A stretch of 49,448 nt of DNA. Source: Bacteroidales bacterium. GTDB lineage: Bacteria > Bacteroidota > Bacteroidia > Bacteroidales > Marinilabiliaceae. Numbering within the stretch: position 1 is the first letter of the stretch; each line of letters starts with the position of its first letter. This document shows positions 1 to 8,079 of the stretch, one piece after another. The stretch is from the NCBI GenBank assembly GCA_017960905.1, contig JAGCYH010000037.1, positions 1 to 49,448 on the forward strand, written 5' to 3'. The position numbers and the translations under genes are program-made. The notes beneath the pieces are model-generated. The model did no database searches and was not told the DNA's origin. It saw only the letters and a list, made by a program, of their open reading frames with translations.

Positions 1-1857
1 CAGATATCGCTCAAGCGTGATATCGACACCGTAATTTCTTCCCAAACCTTTGTTAACCAACGCTTTGTCGATATAATAATTGATATGGTTGAGCACAGAG
101 AACGAAGTGCCTTCCTCAACAGGAACATTATAAAGGTGCTGGTAGAACGGCTCGATTTTGAGCAATGAGTTGTCGGTGAGTTTCAGGCTGTACGACAGCA
201 TAAAGTGGTGTGCTTTAGTGAAATCAAGGTCTTTGTTGACCAATTCGCCGCCGATTTTCACAAAATAGACATCGGTTTTCTCGCGACGGCTGTGAAGTCC
301 GTAGGCGGCAGCGAAAGTTGAGCGGGCGGTTGGCTGCCAACGCAGTCCCACACGGGGCTCAAGGCTGACGGCACCGTTCAGGCGCAGGCTTTCGAGATTC
401 AGACCTGCGGTGAGCGTCAACTCGTTGCTCAAACTCAACTGGTGGCTCGTGTAGGCCGACAGCAACCCCGACGCGCCATCGGCTTCAAACACCGTGTAGA
501 GCGGCTGTCCGATAGTGTCGCCGCGCTGCATCTGAATGTCGTACAGAAAATGCGTGTAGTGAACGCCGTTTTTCATTGTGTAGCGAGCCGAGACCTTGCG
601 GCTATGTGCCACATCCACAATCAAATCGGTGTACGTTGTCGACATTTCAACTGCAGGAAGGTCGTAGGCGTTGGTGCTGAAATTGTACGATTTACGGTCG
701 GCTTCCATTGTGTTGGCGGTGGCGGCCAAAGTGGTTGTGAGTTGCCCGCCGCGCGGCAGTAAAATATGGTGTTTCAAGCCGATAGCGCCCATTTTTTGTT
801 TCGATTTTCCCTGATTTATATCGAAACTGGTTTCCCATTCGGTGGTATCGGAAACGATTTTCTCGTCGGTGTCGATAAGCCCCGTGCCCCAAACTGCGAA
901 CGTTCCCGCCGATTTTGTAGGCAGATTAATTTTGAAGTTCAAGTCTTGATAATCAACCACTTCGCCGCCCATATCAACCCAATCCATTTTCGACGCCAAA
1001 CCCAACGACGAATATCGGTAATTGACTATGTATGAAGCCTTTCGGTCCTTGCCGATAGGGCCTTCCGACGCAAAATCGATACCCAAAGTGCCCAACTGGA
1101 AGGTGTGCTCATACTTGTCGTTGTTGCCCTGGCGCAGTTTCATATCGAAAACACCCGAAACGGCATCGCCATATTCGGCTGGGAAAGCCGCCGTAAAGAA
1201 GTCGGAATTACCTACTACAAAGGCACTTAACGACGATACCAATCCGCCGCCTGCCACCGAAATGTCGGCAAAGTGGTTGGGGTTCGGAATCTCGATACCC
1301 TCAATGCGCCACGCGAGCAAATGCGGTGCGTTGCCGTGGATTGAAATGCCGTTGGTGCAGCCGTCCTGCGACACACCCGCAAACGAACTTGCCAAACGTG
1401 CGGGGTCGCCGAAACCGCCTGCGTAGCGGCTGGCCTCTTCAATCGAGAGCATCCGCGCGCCCGTTGAAGCCATCTTGTTGAGCGGTTGCTGCTTGTTGAT
1501 TTCGGGGCGGACGGTCACCTCGCCCAACGTTGTCACCGACTCGTGCAAACCCGCCTCAACGTAGGTCTCTTTTGCCGACGACACCATCAACTCTTTCATT
1601 ATCAGCGGTTCGTAGCCGAGAGTTTGGATAACCAAGTTATGACGACCGACTGGCACTCCTTTTATAACGAACAATCCGGCCGTGTCGGAAGCGACAGCTT
1701 TCGACGGCTCATCGACCACATACACTGTGGCAAATGGAATCGTCTCACCTGATGCGGCATCGAAAACCACACCTTTGATGTTTTGGGTAAATGTCTGTGC
1801 TTCAAGTATCTGACTCTGAAGCAGAACACAAACTGCGATTAATAATAGTCGTTTCAT
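1..1857 (-). CDS. TonB-dependent outer-membrane receptor, C-terminus beyond window
   Basis: The frame is open from the ATG at 1857 to base 1 (619 codons) and was read directly from the reverse strand. It begins with a signal peptide (MKRLLLIAVCVLLQSQILEAQ). Next comes a carboxypeptidase-regulatory-like beta-sandwich (about residues 27-105, GVVFDAASGETIPFATVYV), then a plug (about 110-230, with RMLSIEEASRYAGGFGDPAR and GISIHGNAPHLLAWRIEGI) and the start of a barrel rich in aromatic strand ends (YRYSSLGLASKM, RNYGVDITLERYL). Such receptors import large or scarce ligands across the outer membrane using TonB-ExbBD energy. There is no SusD partner on the left-hand side that I can see, because the window ends. 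It is divergent from an MFS transporter and shares an intergenic region with twin palindromes, so the two may be co-regulated. The substrate cannot be told from sequence. Confidence 0.9.
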   Translation of the reverse strand, partial: MKRLLLIAVCVLLQSQILEAQTFTQNIKGVVFDAASGETIPFATVYVVDEPSKAVASDTAGLFVIKGVPVGRHNLVIQTLGYEPLIMKELMVSSAKETYVEAGLHESVTTLGEVTVRPEINKQQPLNKMASTGARMLSIEEASRYAGGFGDPARLASSFAGVSQDGCTNGISIHGNAPHLLAWRIEGIEIPNPNHFADISVAGGGLVSSLSAFVVGNSDFFTAAFPAEYGDAVSGVFDMKLRQGNNDKYEHTFQLGTLGIDFASEGPIGKDRKASYIVNYRYSSLGLASKMDWVDMGGEVVDYQDLNFKINLPTKSAGTFAVWGTGLIDTDEKIVSDTTEWETSFDINQGKSKQKMGAIGLKHHILLPRGGQLTTTLAATANTMEADRKSYNFSTNAYDLPAVEMSTTYTDLIVDVAHSRKVSARYTMKNGVHYTHFLYDIQMQRGDTIGQPLYTVFEADGASGLLSAYTSHQLSLSNELTLTAGLNLESLRLNGAVSLEPRVGLRWQPTARSTFAAAYGLHSRREKTDVYFVKIGGELVNKDLDFTKAHHFMLSYSLKLTDNSLLKIEPFYQHLYNVPVEEGTSFSVLNHINYYIDKALVNKGLGRNYGVDITLERYL

Positions 1858-1884
1858 CTGTAGTAATAATTTTAGTTTCTGGTG

Positions 1885-1892
1885 CAAAAATA
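1885..1892 (-). promoter_or_regulatory. -7 box of the TonB receptor promoter
   Basis: Reads TATTTTTG on the minus strand, a perfect TAnnTTTG, 28 bases before the receptor ATG. No clear TTTG -33 box lies at the right distance, which would fit an activator-dependent promoter. Confidence 0.55.
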
Positions 1893-1917
1893 TATCGGTA
1901 TGAAACTGCAGTTTTTC

Positions 1918-1950
1918 TTTGTATACAAAACGAATTATTTTGTATACGAA
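1918..1950. promoter_or_regulatory. Twin palindromic operator-like sites (TTTGTATACRAA x2)
   Basis: TTTGTATACAAA at 1918-1929 is a perfect 12-bp palindrome, and TTTGTATACGAA at 1939-1950 is a one-base variant. Their starts are 21 bases apart, two helical turns, so both lie on the same DNA face. They also form an inverted repeat (GTATACAAAA / TTTTGTATAC). They sit upstream of both divergent promoters (receptor -7 at 1885-1892, MFS -7 at 1992-1999). The core TnGTATACnA resembles the sites of FadR-type GntR regulators, but no regulator gene is nearby, so the binder is unknown. Confidence 0.6.
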
Positions 1951-1991
1951 ATTCATTTTTCGGGAGAAAAACCAGTTTAGCATAAAAAGAC

Positions 1992-1999
1992 TAACTTTG
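1992..1999 (+). promoter_or_regulatory. -7 box of the MFS transporter promoter
   Basis: TAACTTTG followed by C, a perfect Bacteroidetes -7 box, 29 bases upstream of the proposed start. No clear -33 box is visible. Confidence 0.55.
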
Positions 2000-2027
2000 C
2001 ACACCGAAACGAGAAAGGCGACAGCAA

Positions 2028-3188
2028 TTGGAACATAACATCAAACGATTGTATATCATCAAGATAGCGAAGTGGTTCATGCTCACCATGCCCATATTGA
2101 TGATTTTCTACGGCGAAATGGGTTTTTCGGCTCAAGAGTCGTTTCTTCTCAAATCGTGCTACAGCCTGTCGATTGTGATTTTCGAAGTGCCGTCGGGCTA
2201 TGCGGCCGACGTGTGGGGGCGCAAACGGACGCTCGTAACGGGAAGCATTCTCGGCACTGTAGGCTTTGTCATATATTCCTTATTCTCAGGTTTTTACGCG
2301 TTCATGGCGGCAGAACTTATTCTCGGGTTGGGAATGAGTTTCATCTCGGGCGCCGACTCGGCCATGATATACGACACGCTGCTCGCGCAAAAGCGCGAGC
2401 GCGAATACGCAAAATACGAAGGTCGCAATTTCTCTGTGGGCAATTTCTCCGAGGCCATAGCCGGCGCCATTGGCGGCGGCCTGGCGACAATCAACATACA
2501 CTACCCTTTTTACGCACAGACTTTCATAGCATTTCTTGCCGTTCCGGCCGCACTGACGCTCGTAGAACCGCCGATGGGCAAAAGCTGCAGCCAGAAACAC
2601 ACCAACATCGTCGAAATGCTGCGATATGCACTCGTTACCAACCGCGCCCTGCGATGGAATATCATCTACTCGTCGGTGCTGGGCTGCGCAACGCTCTCTA
2701 TGGCTTGGGTTTATCCGCTTCGACTGTCAGGCTTGGGTTACAACGAGTTCGAAATCGGTTCAATACATACCGTATTGAACCTGATTTTGGGCACCGTAAC
2801 GCTCTTCTCGTACAAAATAGAGCAACGTCTGCGTCCGCGCGCCACAGTGTGGCTCAGCACTCTGACGCTCACAACGGCTTTTGTGCTCGCCGGACTCGCC
2901 TCTGACTATTGGCTGCTGGCTGTTCTCACCGTTTTCTACTTCTGCCGCGGCATAGCCACGCCAGTTCTGAAAGACTATGTCAACCGCATGACTTCGTCCG
3001 ACATACGCGCCACTGTGCTGTCGCTGCGCAGCCTCATCATACGCGGCATGTTCGTGCTTGTCGGCCCATTCTTCGGCACAATGACCGACACCTACGGTAT
3101 CGAGAACGCTTTCATAATACTCGGCCTGGCTTTTATCGTTATCACAATGGCCGGCATATCGCTCTTCCTGAAAGCCATAAAAGAATAA
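2028..3188 (+). CDS. MFS transporter, drug/efflux-like
   Basis: A 386-residue membrane protein with about 12 hydrophobic segments. The loop between helices 2 and 3 carries the MFS motif A variant (GYAADVWGRKRTLVTG, about residues 58-73). The helix 4-5 region (GLGMSFISGADSAMIYDTL) is typical of proton-driven exporters of the DHA1/TetA-like group. The track start is a TTG at 2028, placed well behind the -7 box; an ATG at 2079 (MLTMPILM) would cut into the first helix, so the TTG is preferred. It is divergent from the TonB receptor and shares its putative operators, so a linked import/export role is possible (inference). The substrate is unknown. Confidence 0.85.
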   Translation: MEHNIKRLYIIKIAKWFMLTMPILMIFYGEMGFSAQESFLLKSCYSLSIVIFEVPSGYAADVWGRKRTLVTGSILGTVGFVIYSLFSGFYAFMAAELILGLGMSFISGADSAMIYDTLLAQKREREYAKYEGRNFSVGNFSEAIAGAIGGGLATINIHYPFYAQTFIAFLAVPAALTLVEPPMGKSCSQKHTNIVEMLRYALVTNRALRWNIIYSSVLGCATLSMAWVYPLRLSGLGYNEFEIGSIHTVLNLILGTVTLFSYKIEQRLRPRATVWLSTLTLTTAFVLAGLASDYWLLAVLTVFYFCRGIATPVLKDYVNRMTSSDIRATVLSLRSLIIRGMFVLVGPFFGTMTDTYGIENAFIILGLAFIVITMAGISLFLKAIKE

Positions 3189-3191
3189 CAG

Positions 3192-3215
3192 TTACGCATA
3201 ATATATTATGCGTAA
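3192..3215. promoter_or_regulatory. Operator 1 of hipBA: perfect 24-bp palindrome
   Basis: Half-site TTACGCATAATA followed by its exact reverse complement. It lies just after the MFS stop codon and 128 bases before the hipB-like start. Being AT-rich and without a T-run it is a poor terminator; an autoregulatory binding site is more likely. Confidence 0.7.
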
Positions 3216-3232
3216 ATCGTAAAAAATGAGAA

Positions 3233-3256
3233 TTACACATAAAATATTATGTGTAA
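3233..3256. promoter_or_regulatory. Operator 2 of hipBA: near-perfect 24-bp palindrome
   Basis: Half-sites TTACACATAAAA and TATTATGTGTAA pair at 11 of 12 positions. It shares the pattern TTACRCATA...TATGYGTAA with operator 1, starts 41 bases after it (about four turns) and abuts the -33 box at 3260. HipB-type antitoxins bind such palindromes to repress their own operon. Confidence 0.7.
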
Positions 3257-3259
3257 CTA

Positions 3260-3290
3260 TTTGCGAATAATAAATAAACTCGTAACTTCG
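3260..3290 (+). promoter_or_regulatory. hipBA promoter
   Basis: TTTG at 3260-3263, a 19-base spacer, then TAACTTCG at 3283-3290: a good Bacteroidetes promoter. It places the transcription start about 25 bases before the hipB-like ATG. Confidence 0.65.
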
Positions 3291-3319
3291 CATTTATAAT
3301 CACAAACAAAGACTGCCTT

Positions 3320-3634
3320 ATGGAATTTGACAAATACGTATTCGACCCATATCCGCTCGAAGCGACAATGCACCAATTGGCCAACAACCTTAAAATGAGG
3401 CGGTTGGAAAAGAAATTTTCAACCAAGATGCTTTCGCAAATGAGCGGTGTGCCAGCCTCAACGATACAGCATTTTGAGCTGAAAAACTCTATTTCGCTCG
3501 AGTCGTACGTGAAACTGGCCAAGTCGCTTGGATATTCCGAAGAGATAATGCAACTGTTGTCAGAGCCAAAATACAACACTATGGAAGAGTTGCTCGAAAT
3601 AAACAAAAACCGCAAACGAAAAAGAGGAGTATGA
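3320..3634 (+). CDS. hipB: HipB-like XRE-family antitoxin/transcriptional regulator
   Basis: A 104-residue protein with a Cro/C1-type helix-turn-helix at about residues 20-75 (LANNLKMRRLEKKFSTKMLS, then GVPASTIQHFE). A short acidic helix and a very basic tail (NKNRKRKRGV) follow. Its TGA overlaps the ATG of the next gene by four bases (ATGA, 3631-3634), so the two are translationally coupled, as usual for hipBA. By family, HipB-type proteins bind and neutralise the HipA kinase and repress the operon. The twin 24-bp palindromes upstream are the obvious operators. The 16-residue N-terminal extension before the HTH is longer than in E. coli HipB. Confidence 0.85.
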   Translation: MEFDKYVFDPYPLEATMHQLANNLKMRRLEKKFSTKMLSQMSGVPASTIQHFELKNSISLESYVKLAKSLGYSEEIMQLLSEPKYNTMEELLEINKNRKRKRGV

Positions 3635-4728
3635 ACATAAATAACATACAATCAGTCAGAGTTTTATATCGCGACCAAGAAGTCGGCACTCTTACTTGCG
3701 ACAGGCTGGGCATTTGCTGTTTCGAATATGGCAAAGAATGGCTAGCAACAGGTTTTTCATTGTCACCGCTGAAACTACCGCTCAAATCGGGTATTTTCAA
3801 GGCCGACTATCATCCGTTCAACGGCAATTTTGGTGTCTTTGAAGACTCTCTGCCTGGCGGATACGGCGAGTTTCTGCTCAAAAAAGTCCTCAAACGCGAC
3901 GGCATTAACTTTGCCTCTCTCTTGCCTGTGCAAAAACTCAGTCTGGTAGGCCGTTCGGGCATGGGCGCTTTGTGCTATATTCCTGAAACAAAGATAATTG
4001 CAGAATCGTTCAGTGGTTCTTTCGACAAGATTCAACAGACTATAAACGACATACTTACAGAACGAAGCGACACCGAAGCCGGCTTGCTTTACCGCCAAAG
4101 TGGCAATTCGGGCGGCGCACGCCCGAAATGCGTCTTCGCCGACGCCGACGGACATTGGATAGTGAAATTCCGCGACATTCACGACCGGCATGATATTGGC
4201 CAGATTGAGTACGACTACAATATGGCCGCGCGTGCGTGCGGCATCGATGTACCTGATTTCAAACTATTTAATGGCAAATACTTTGGCGTCAGACGCTTCG
4301 ATCTTTCGCCTTCTGGCGAGAGGTTACACGTGGCCACAGCAAGCGGTTTGCTCAACGAACCCATCACACCGCCCAAAATGGATTATCACACGCTTTTGCA
4401 ACTGACAGGTTACCTGACTCAATCGGCACAAGCGGTTGAGCAACAATTCAGAAGAATGGTTTTCAATGTTTACGCAAAGAATTATGACGACCACGCACGA
4501 AACTTCAGCTTCATTTGCCTCGACGGCAAATGGACTCTCTCGCCAGCATACGATCTGACAAACGACGACACACTTGGCGAGCACGCTACTACAGTAAATT
4601 TCAAGGGGTTGCCTACCGACCAAGATATGATTTTCGTAGGCCGCAACATCAAAATGAGCGAGAAACGATGCAAAGAAATCATAGCCGAAGTGCGCGACGG
4701 TGTCAGAGTGCTTGACAAATACCTCTGA
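3631..4728 (+). CDS. hipA: HipA-like serine/threonine kinase toxin
   Basis: A 365-residue protein, shorter than E. coli HipA (440). The N-subdomain has GVFEDSLPGGYGEFLLKK (68-85) and the conserved LVGRSGMGALCY (105-116). The regulatory Ser-loop is near 156-168 (RQSGNSGGARPKC, with possible phospho-acceptors S157/S160). The ATP-site lysine lies in WIVKF (K179). The catalytic loop is NYDDHARN (284-291) and the metal-binding Asp is in SPAYDLT (D308). HipA kinases phosphorylate targets such as glutamyl-tRNA synthetase, stalling translation and causing persistence; this protein's target is unknown. The N-domain and kinase are one chain here, unlike the split HipBST arrangement. All key residues are present, so it looks active. 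Confidence 0.88.
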   Translation: MNINNIQSVRVLYRDQEVGTLTCDRLGICCFEYGKEWLATGFSLSPLKLPLKSGIFKADYHPFNGNFGVFEDSLPGGYGEFLLKKVLKRDGINFASLLPVQKLSLVGRSGMGALCYIPETKIIAESFSGSFDKIQQTINDILTERSDTEAGLLYRQSGNSGGARPKCVFADADGHWIVKFRDIHDRHDIGQIEYDYNMAARACGIDVPDFKLFNGKYFGVRRFDLSPSGERLHVATASGLLNEPITPPKMDYHTLLQLTGYLTQSAQAVEQQFRRMVFNVYAKNYDDHARNFSFICLDGKWTLSPAYDLTNDDTLGEHATTVNFKGLPTDQDMIFVGRNIKMSEKRCKEIIAEVRDGVRVLDKYL

Positions 4729-4735
4729 TTTGCAC

Positions 4736-4762
4736 AAAAAAAACGCCTTTCGGCGTTTTTAT
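4736..4762. terminator. Bidirectional terminator between hipA and the LolA-like gene
   Basis: Stem AAACGCC / GGCGTTT with loop TTTC (4741-4758), flanked by an A-run on the left and a T-run on the right, so it can stop transcription from both convergent genes. Confidence 0.85.
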
Positions 4763-4764
4763 TT

Positions 4765-5424
4765 TTAATCCCTCATGTCTATCACCTCGACATTCGGATA
4801 ATCCTTTGTTTTAAAGACAAATTCGTCGTCGGATATGTTGCGGTTTGTCTTGAAGCTCTCGACGCTGATGTTGTAGTCGACACCGTCTTTGCACTGCTTC
4901 ACAATGTTTTTTATCTGAAGCGACGCCTTGTCGATCGTGAGTCGGATGCGTGAAAAATTGCTGTTGCGGTCGGTCGGATAAAGGTCGACAACGCCGCAAT
5001 CGGCGTTGCCAATTTTCTGATCTTCGATATATCTCATCTTATAGCCCGTCTCGTAGGCCGAAAAAAGCTTCGTAGGCGACACGGCCACCTCTTCGATGGT
5101 GTCGGGCTCTTGTATCGTAACTTCCTTAGCCTCTTTGACATACGAATAAGTGTATGTGCCGTCGAAGAATGTTTTTGTACCCATCAGGTCGCAAACGTAG
5201 CAGTCGCCTTTGACGGTCAGCGTGCCTTTGTAGTCGAGTTTCTTCTGCGACTGCTTGTTATCTACGTTGAGCGTGAATTTGGCATCAATCGACGAATAGC
5301 TTTTGTTCTTTTTCGACATTCGGTCCAAAAGAGATTTAGCCATTTCGGTGCGTTCTTCGTCGGTTTGGGCGAAGACCTGAGCCGCCGAGAACAACATTAT
5401 AAGTGATAAGAAAATCGCTTTCAT
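4765..5424 (-). CDS. LolA-like outer-membrane lipoprotein carrier
   Basis: A 219-residue protein with a cleavable signal peptide (MKAIFLSLIMLFSAAQVFA). A LolA-type fold follows: a helical start (ERTEMAKSLLDRMSKKNKSYSSIDAKF), then beta strands (LDYKGTLTVKGDCYVCD, TKTFFDGTYTYSYV) and the C-terminal strand with DEFVFKTKDYPNVEVIDMRD. LolA proteins shuttle lipoproteins through the periplasm. It lies 71 bases downstream of ftsK in the same direction, an adjacency common in Bacteroidetes, with no obvious promoter of its own. Assignment rests on pattern and context. Confidence 0.75.
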   Translation of the reverse strand: MKAIFLSLIMLFSAAQVFAQTDEERTEMAKSLLDRMSKKNKSYSSIDAKFTLNVDNKQSQKKLDYKGTLTVKGDCYVCDLMGTKTFFDGTYTYSYVKEAKEVTIQEPDTIEEVAVSPTKLFSAYETGYKMRYIEDQKIGNADCGVVDLYPTDRNSNFSRIRLTIDKASLQIKNIVKQCKDGVDYNISVESFKTNRNISDDEFVFKTKDYPNVEVIDMRD

Positions 5425-5495
5425 AACAATCTTTTTTAATATTAACTTATTGATTTCAAAACCGTTGGCAATGAATTAATTCATTGCCTGCGGTT

Positions 5496-7946
5496 TTATA
5501 CTCCAATACCTTGCAAAATTCGTTCCAAATCCATCTCGGTCTGCACCAAAACCGCACGCGGTTTGCTGCCTTCGGCCGGTCCTACAATGCCAAAGCGCTC
5601 CAACTGGTCCATCAGTTTGCCGGCGCGGTTGTAGCCGAGCGAGAAACGGCGCTGTATGTTCGACGTAGAGCCTTGTTGCGACGTTACAACCATCTGAGCC
5701 ACCTCGCGGAAGAGCGAGTCGAGTTTGCCGGCATCGCCGCCAGCACCGCCCGAGAATGGGTCGTCGGCTGAGCCGCCGCCGACAGTGGCTTCGGGCAGTT
5801 CGAATGCACAGGCGTAGCCTTGCTGCGCCTTGATGTATTCGTTGATACGAATGACTTCGGGCGTATCGATAAAGGCGCACTGCACGCGAGTAGTGTTGCC
5901 GTCCATAGAGAAGAGCATGTCGCCGCGACCGATAAGGTGCTGCGCGCCCGACGCGTCGAGAATGGTGCGCGAGTCGACCATGCTCGACACTTTGAATGCC
6001 ATGCGCGACGGGAAGTTGGCCTTTATGATGCCTGTGATGACGTTGGCCGAAGGACGCTGCGTGGCGAGTATCATGTGAATGCCCACGGCACGAGCCTTTT
6101 GCGCTATACGCGCAATAGGCATCTCTATCTCCTTGCCGGCTGTCATAAGCAAATCGGCGAACTCATCGATAACAACCACAATATAAGGCATATAGTGATG
6201 TCCGTTCTCCGGATTGAGCTTGCGGGCAATGAACTTACGATTGTAGTCCTTCACGTTGCGCTCGTCGGCTTTCATAAGCAGAGCGTAGCGGTCGTCCATC
6301 TCCACTGTCAGCGAGTTGAGCGTGGCTTTAACCTTCTCCACGTCGGTTATTATGGCGTTCTCCTCCGATGGTATCTTGGCCAGGAAATGATGCTCTATCT
6401 TACTGTAGAGGCTGAATTCGACCATTTTCGGGTCAACGAGCACCAGTTTCACCTGCGACGGGTGTTTCTTGTAGAGTAGCGAGGTGATTATGGCGTTGAG
6501 GCCCACCGACTTACCCTGACCAGTCGCACCTGCTACAAGCAGGTGCGGTGTTTTGGCAAGGTCGAACACAAACGTCTCGTTCGATATTGTTTTGCCAAGC
6601 ACCACGGGCAGTTCGTAGGTCGATTCCTGAAATTTATTCGACTTAATGACCGACAGCATGCTTACTATCTGCGGCTTCTTATTAGGCACTTCGATGCCTA
6701 TGGCGCCCTTGCCCGGGATAGGCGCAATGATGCGTATGCCGAGCGCTGCGAGGCTGAGCGCTATGTCGTCCTCGAGGCTCTTTATTTTTGTTATTTTAAT
6801 ACCCGGCGCGGGCACTATCTCATAGAGCGTAACTGTCGGTCCGACAGAGGCTTTAATCTTGTCTATCTTGATGCCGAAATAATTGAGCGTCTCAATTATC
6901 TTGTCTTTGTTCTCGTTCAGTTCCTGGTCGGTAACTTCTGTATTATCAGCGCTTTTGTGGTCTTCGAGCAGGTCGAGCGTCGGATATTCATAATGTTCAA
7001 GGTCGAGCGTCGGGTCGTAAGGCTCGTCGAGCGAGCCACGAGTGGACGTCTCTGCTACGTCTTCTTCTTGCGGACGGGTTATCTCCATATCATCCGGACC
7101 ATTTTTATCCGTTTCAGCCCCTTTGCCCGGCCCCCAGATTGGCGCTACAGGCGCGACATCGGATTCCTGCTTGGGTGTATTATCAGTGTCGGCGTCAGTT
7201 TTTTCAATATGAACTTCCAAATGACCATCATCCTGATTCTCAGGCGTTTCGACATTGTTTTCATCATTGTTATTGTTGTCGTCATCACTTGTCAGGTCGA
7301 TGCCTTCTTCGGGTTTCATAGGTATTGCGGGCAGTTTGATACGGCCTTTGGTGAGGAATTGCAGCACGCGGGTGAGCCGTTGCTGTACCGACGGTACAGC
7401 AACCGAAAGATACGAAAGCAGCAACAGCGAGAGCAATATGAACGTGCCTATCACGCCAATGCCCGACATGAGCCATTTGGCCACATAGTAGCCGTGCGCG
7501 CCGCCAATGAGCGGATAAAAACTGTCGGAAAAGCCCCAGAAGACAAAGCCGAGCGCAACGCTGCCCCATATTGTCATAAGGAAACAACGCCACAGCAACT
7601 TGCTCAGCGAGAACGTTTTAATGCCTATGAAACGAAGTCCCAAAGCCACAACGATAAACGGCACCACAAAAGCCATAAGCCCTACTCCGTTGGTAATGAG
7701 CATGTCGGAAATCCAGGCGCCGAATTTGCCCATCACATTACGCACTCTGATGTCGGAGTCGGTCAGGAGCTCAACGAACGACTTGTCGAAAATGCTTCGG
7801 TCGCTTCCGCCGCAGTAGAAGAACGAGAAGAGCGCGATAGTGAGCGCTATGCCTACGAAAACCAGCACCAGACCTATCACAAAGCGGTAGCTTTGCTTCT
7901 GCTCTCGGCGCTGCTCGTCGGTCTTTGTCTTATTGTTTTTTGCCAT
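5496..7946 (-). CDS. ftsK: DNA translocase FtsK/SpoIIIE
   Basis: An 816-residue motor that pumps chromosome ends through the closing septum. The N-terminus has four or five membrane helices (about residues 20-180). An acidic linker (about 205-345) includes a run of Asp/Asn. The alpha-beta translocase domain has Walker A AGATGQGKS (472-480) and Walker B VVVIDEFADLL (590-600). A C-terminal winged-helix gamma domain contains TSNIQRRFSLGYNRAGKLMD and EGSKPRAVLV. Its gamma domain should read KOPS-like polar sequences. It is probably co-transcribed with the LolA-like gene. The start is an ATG preceded by a TATCTTTG -7 box at 7974-7981. Confidence 0.97.
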   Translation of the reverse strand: MAKNNKTKTDEQRREQKQSYRFVIGLVLVFVGIALTIALFSFFYCGGSDRSIFDKSFVELLTDSDIRVRNVMGKFGAWISDMLITNGVGLMAFVVPFIVVALGLRFIGIKTFSLSKLLWRCFLMTIWGSVALGFVFWGFSDSFYPLIGGAHGYYVAKWLMSGIGVIGTFILLSLLLLSYLSVAVPSVQQRLTRVLQFLTKGRIKLPAIPMKPEEGIDLTSDDDNNNNDENNVETPENQDDGHLEVHIEKTDADTDNTPKQESDVAPVAPIWGPGKGAETDKNGPDDMEITRPQEEDVAETSTRGSLDEPYDPTLDLEHYEYPTLDLLEDHKSADNTEVTDQELNENKDKIIETLNYFGIKIDKIKASVGPTVTLYEIVPAPGIKITKIKSLEDDIALSLAALGIRIIAPIPGKGAIGIEVPNKKPQIVSMLSVIKSNKFQESTYELPVVLGKTISNETFVFDLAKTPHLLVAGATGQGKSVGLNAIITSLLYKKHPSQVKLVLVDPKMVEFSLYSKIEHHFLAKIPSEENAIITDVEKVKATLNSLTVEMDDRYALLMKADERNVKDYNRKFIARKLNPENGHHYMPYIVVVIDEFADLLMTAGKEIEMPIARIAQKARAVGIHMILATQRPSANVITGIIKANFPSRMAFKVSSMVDSRTILDASGAQHLIGRGDMLFSMDGNTTRVQCAFIDTPEVIRINEYIKAQQGYACAFELPEATVGGGSADDPFSGGAGGDAGKLDSLFREVAQMVVTSQQGSTSNIQRRFSLGYNRAGKLMDQLERFGIVGPAEGSKPRAVLVQTEMDLERILQGIGV

Positions 7947-7973
7947 CTATAAATGTCGGTTTTTAGAATTTTG

Positions 7974-7981
7974 CAAAGATA
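7974..7981 (-). promoter_or_regulatory. -7 box of the ftsK promoter
   Basis: TATCTTTG on the minus strand, 28 bases upstream of the ATG. The -33 element is not clear. Confidence 0.55.
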
Positions 7982-8019
7982 ATGATTTTACCGATTGAAT
8001 AGTATTTTTTTGCACAAAA

Positions 8020-8052
8020 AAGAAAAGCGATTGCTTGAAAACAAGCAATCGC
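8020..8052 (-). terminator. Terminator of the mazG operon
   Basis: Eleven-base perfect stem GCGATTGCTTG (8027-8037) / CAAGCAATCGC (8042-8052) with a four-base loop. On the minus strand it runs into a T-rich tract, just after the lipoprotein gene. Confidence 0.85.
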
Positions 8053-8079
8053 CATATTTCACTTAAAGTATTACTTCAA

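Noticed and set aside
3192..3256. The palindromes after the MFS gene as terminators.
   Set aside because: They are AT-rich with no T-run and no loop (perfect palindromes), and two similar copies before an XRE regulator fit operators better.
6543..7952. A 469-codon open frame on the plus strand opposite ftsK.
   Set aside because: It is a mirror of the ftsK coding strand; ftsK has all motifs and a promoter, and this frame has a composition-driven sequence rich in R, E and H with no domain.
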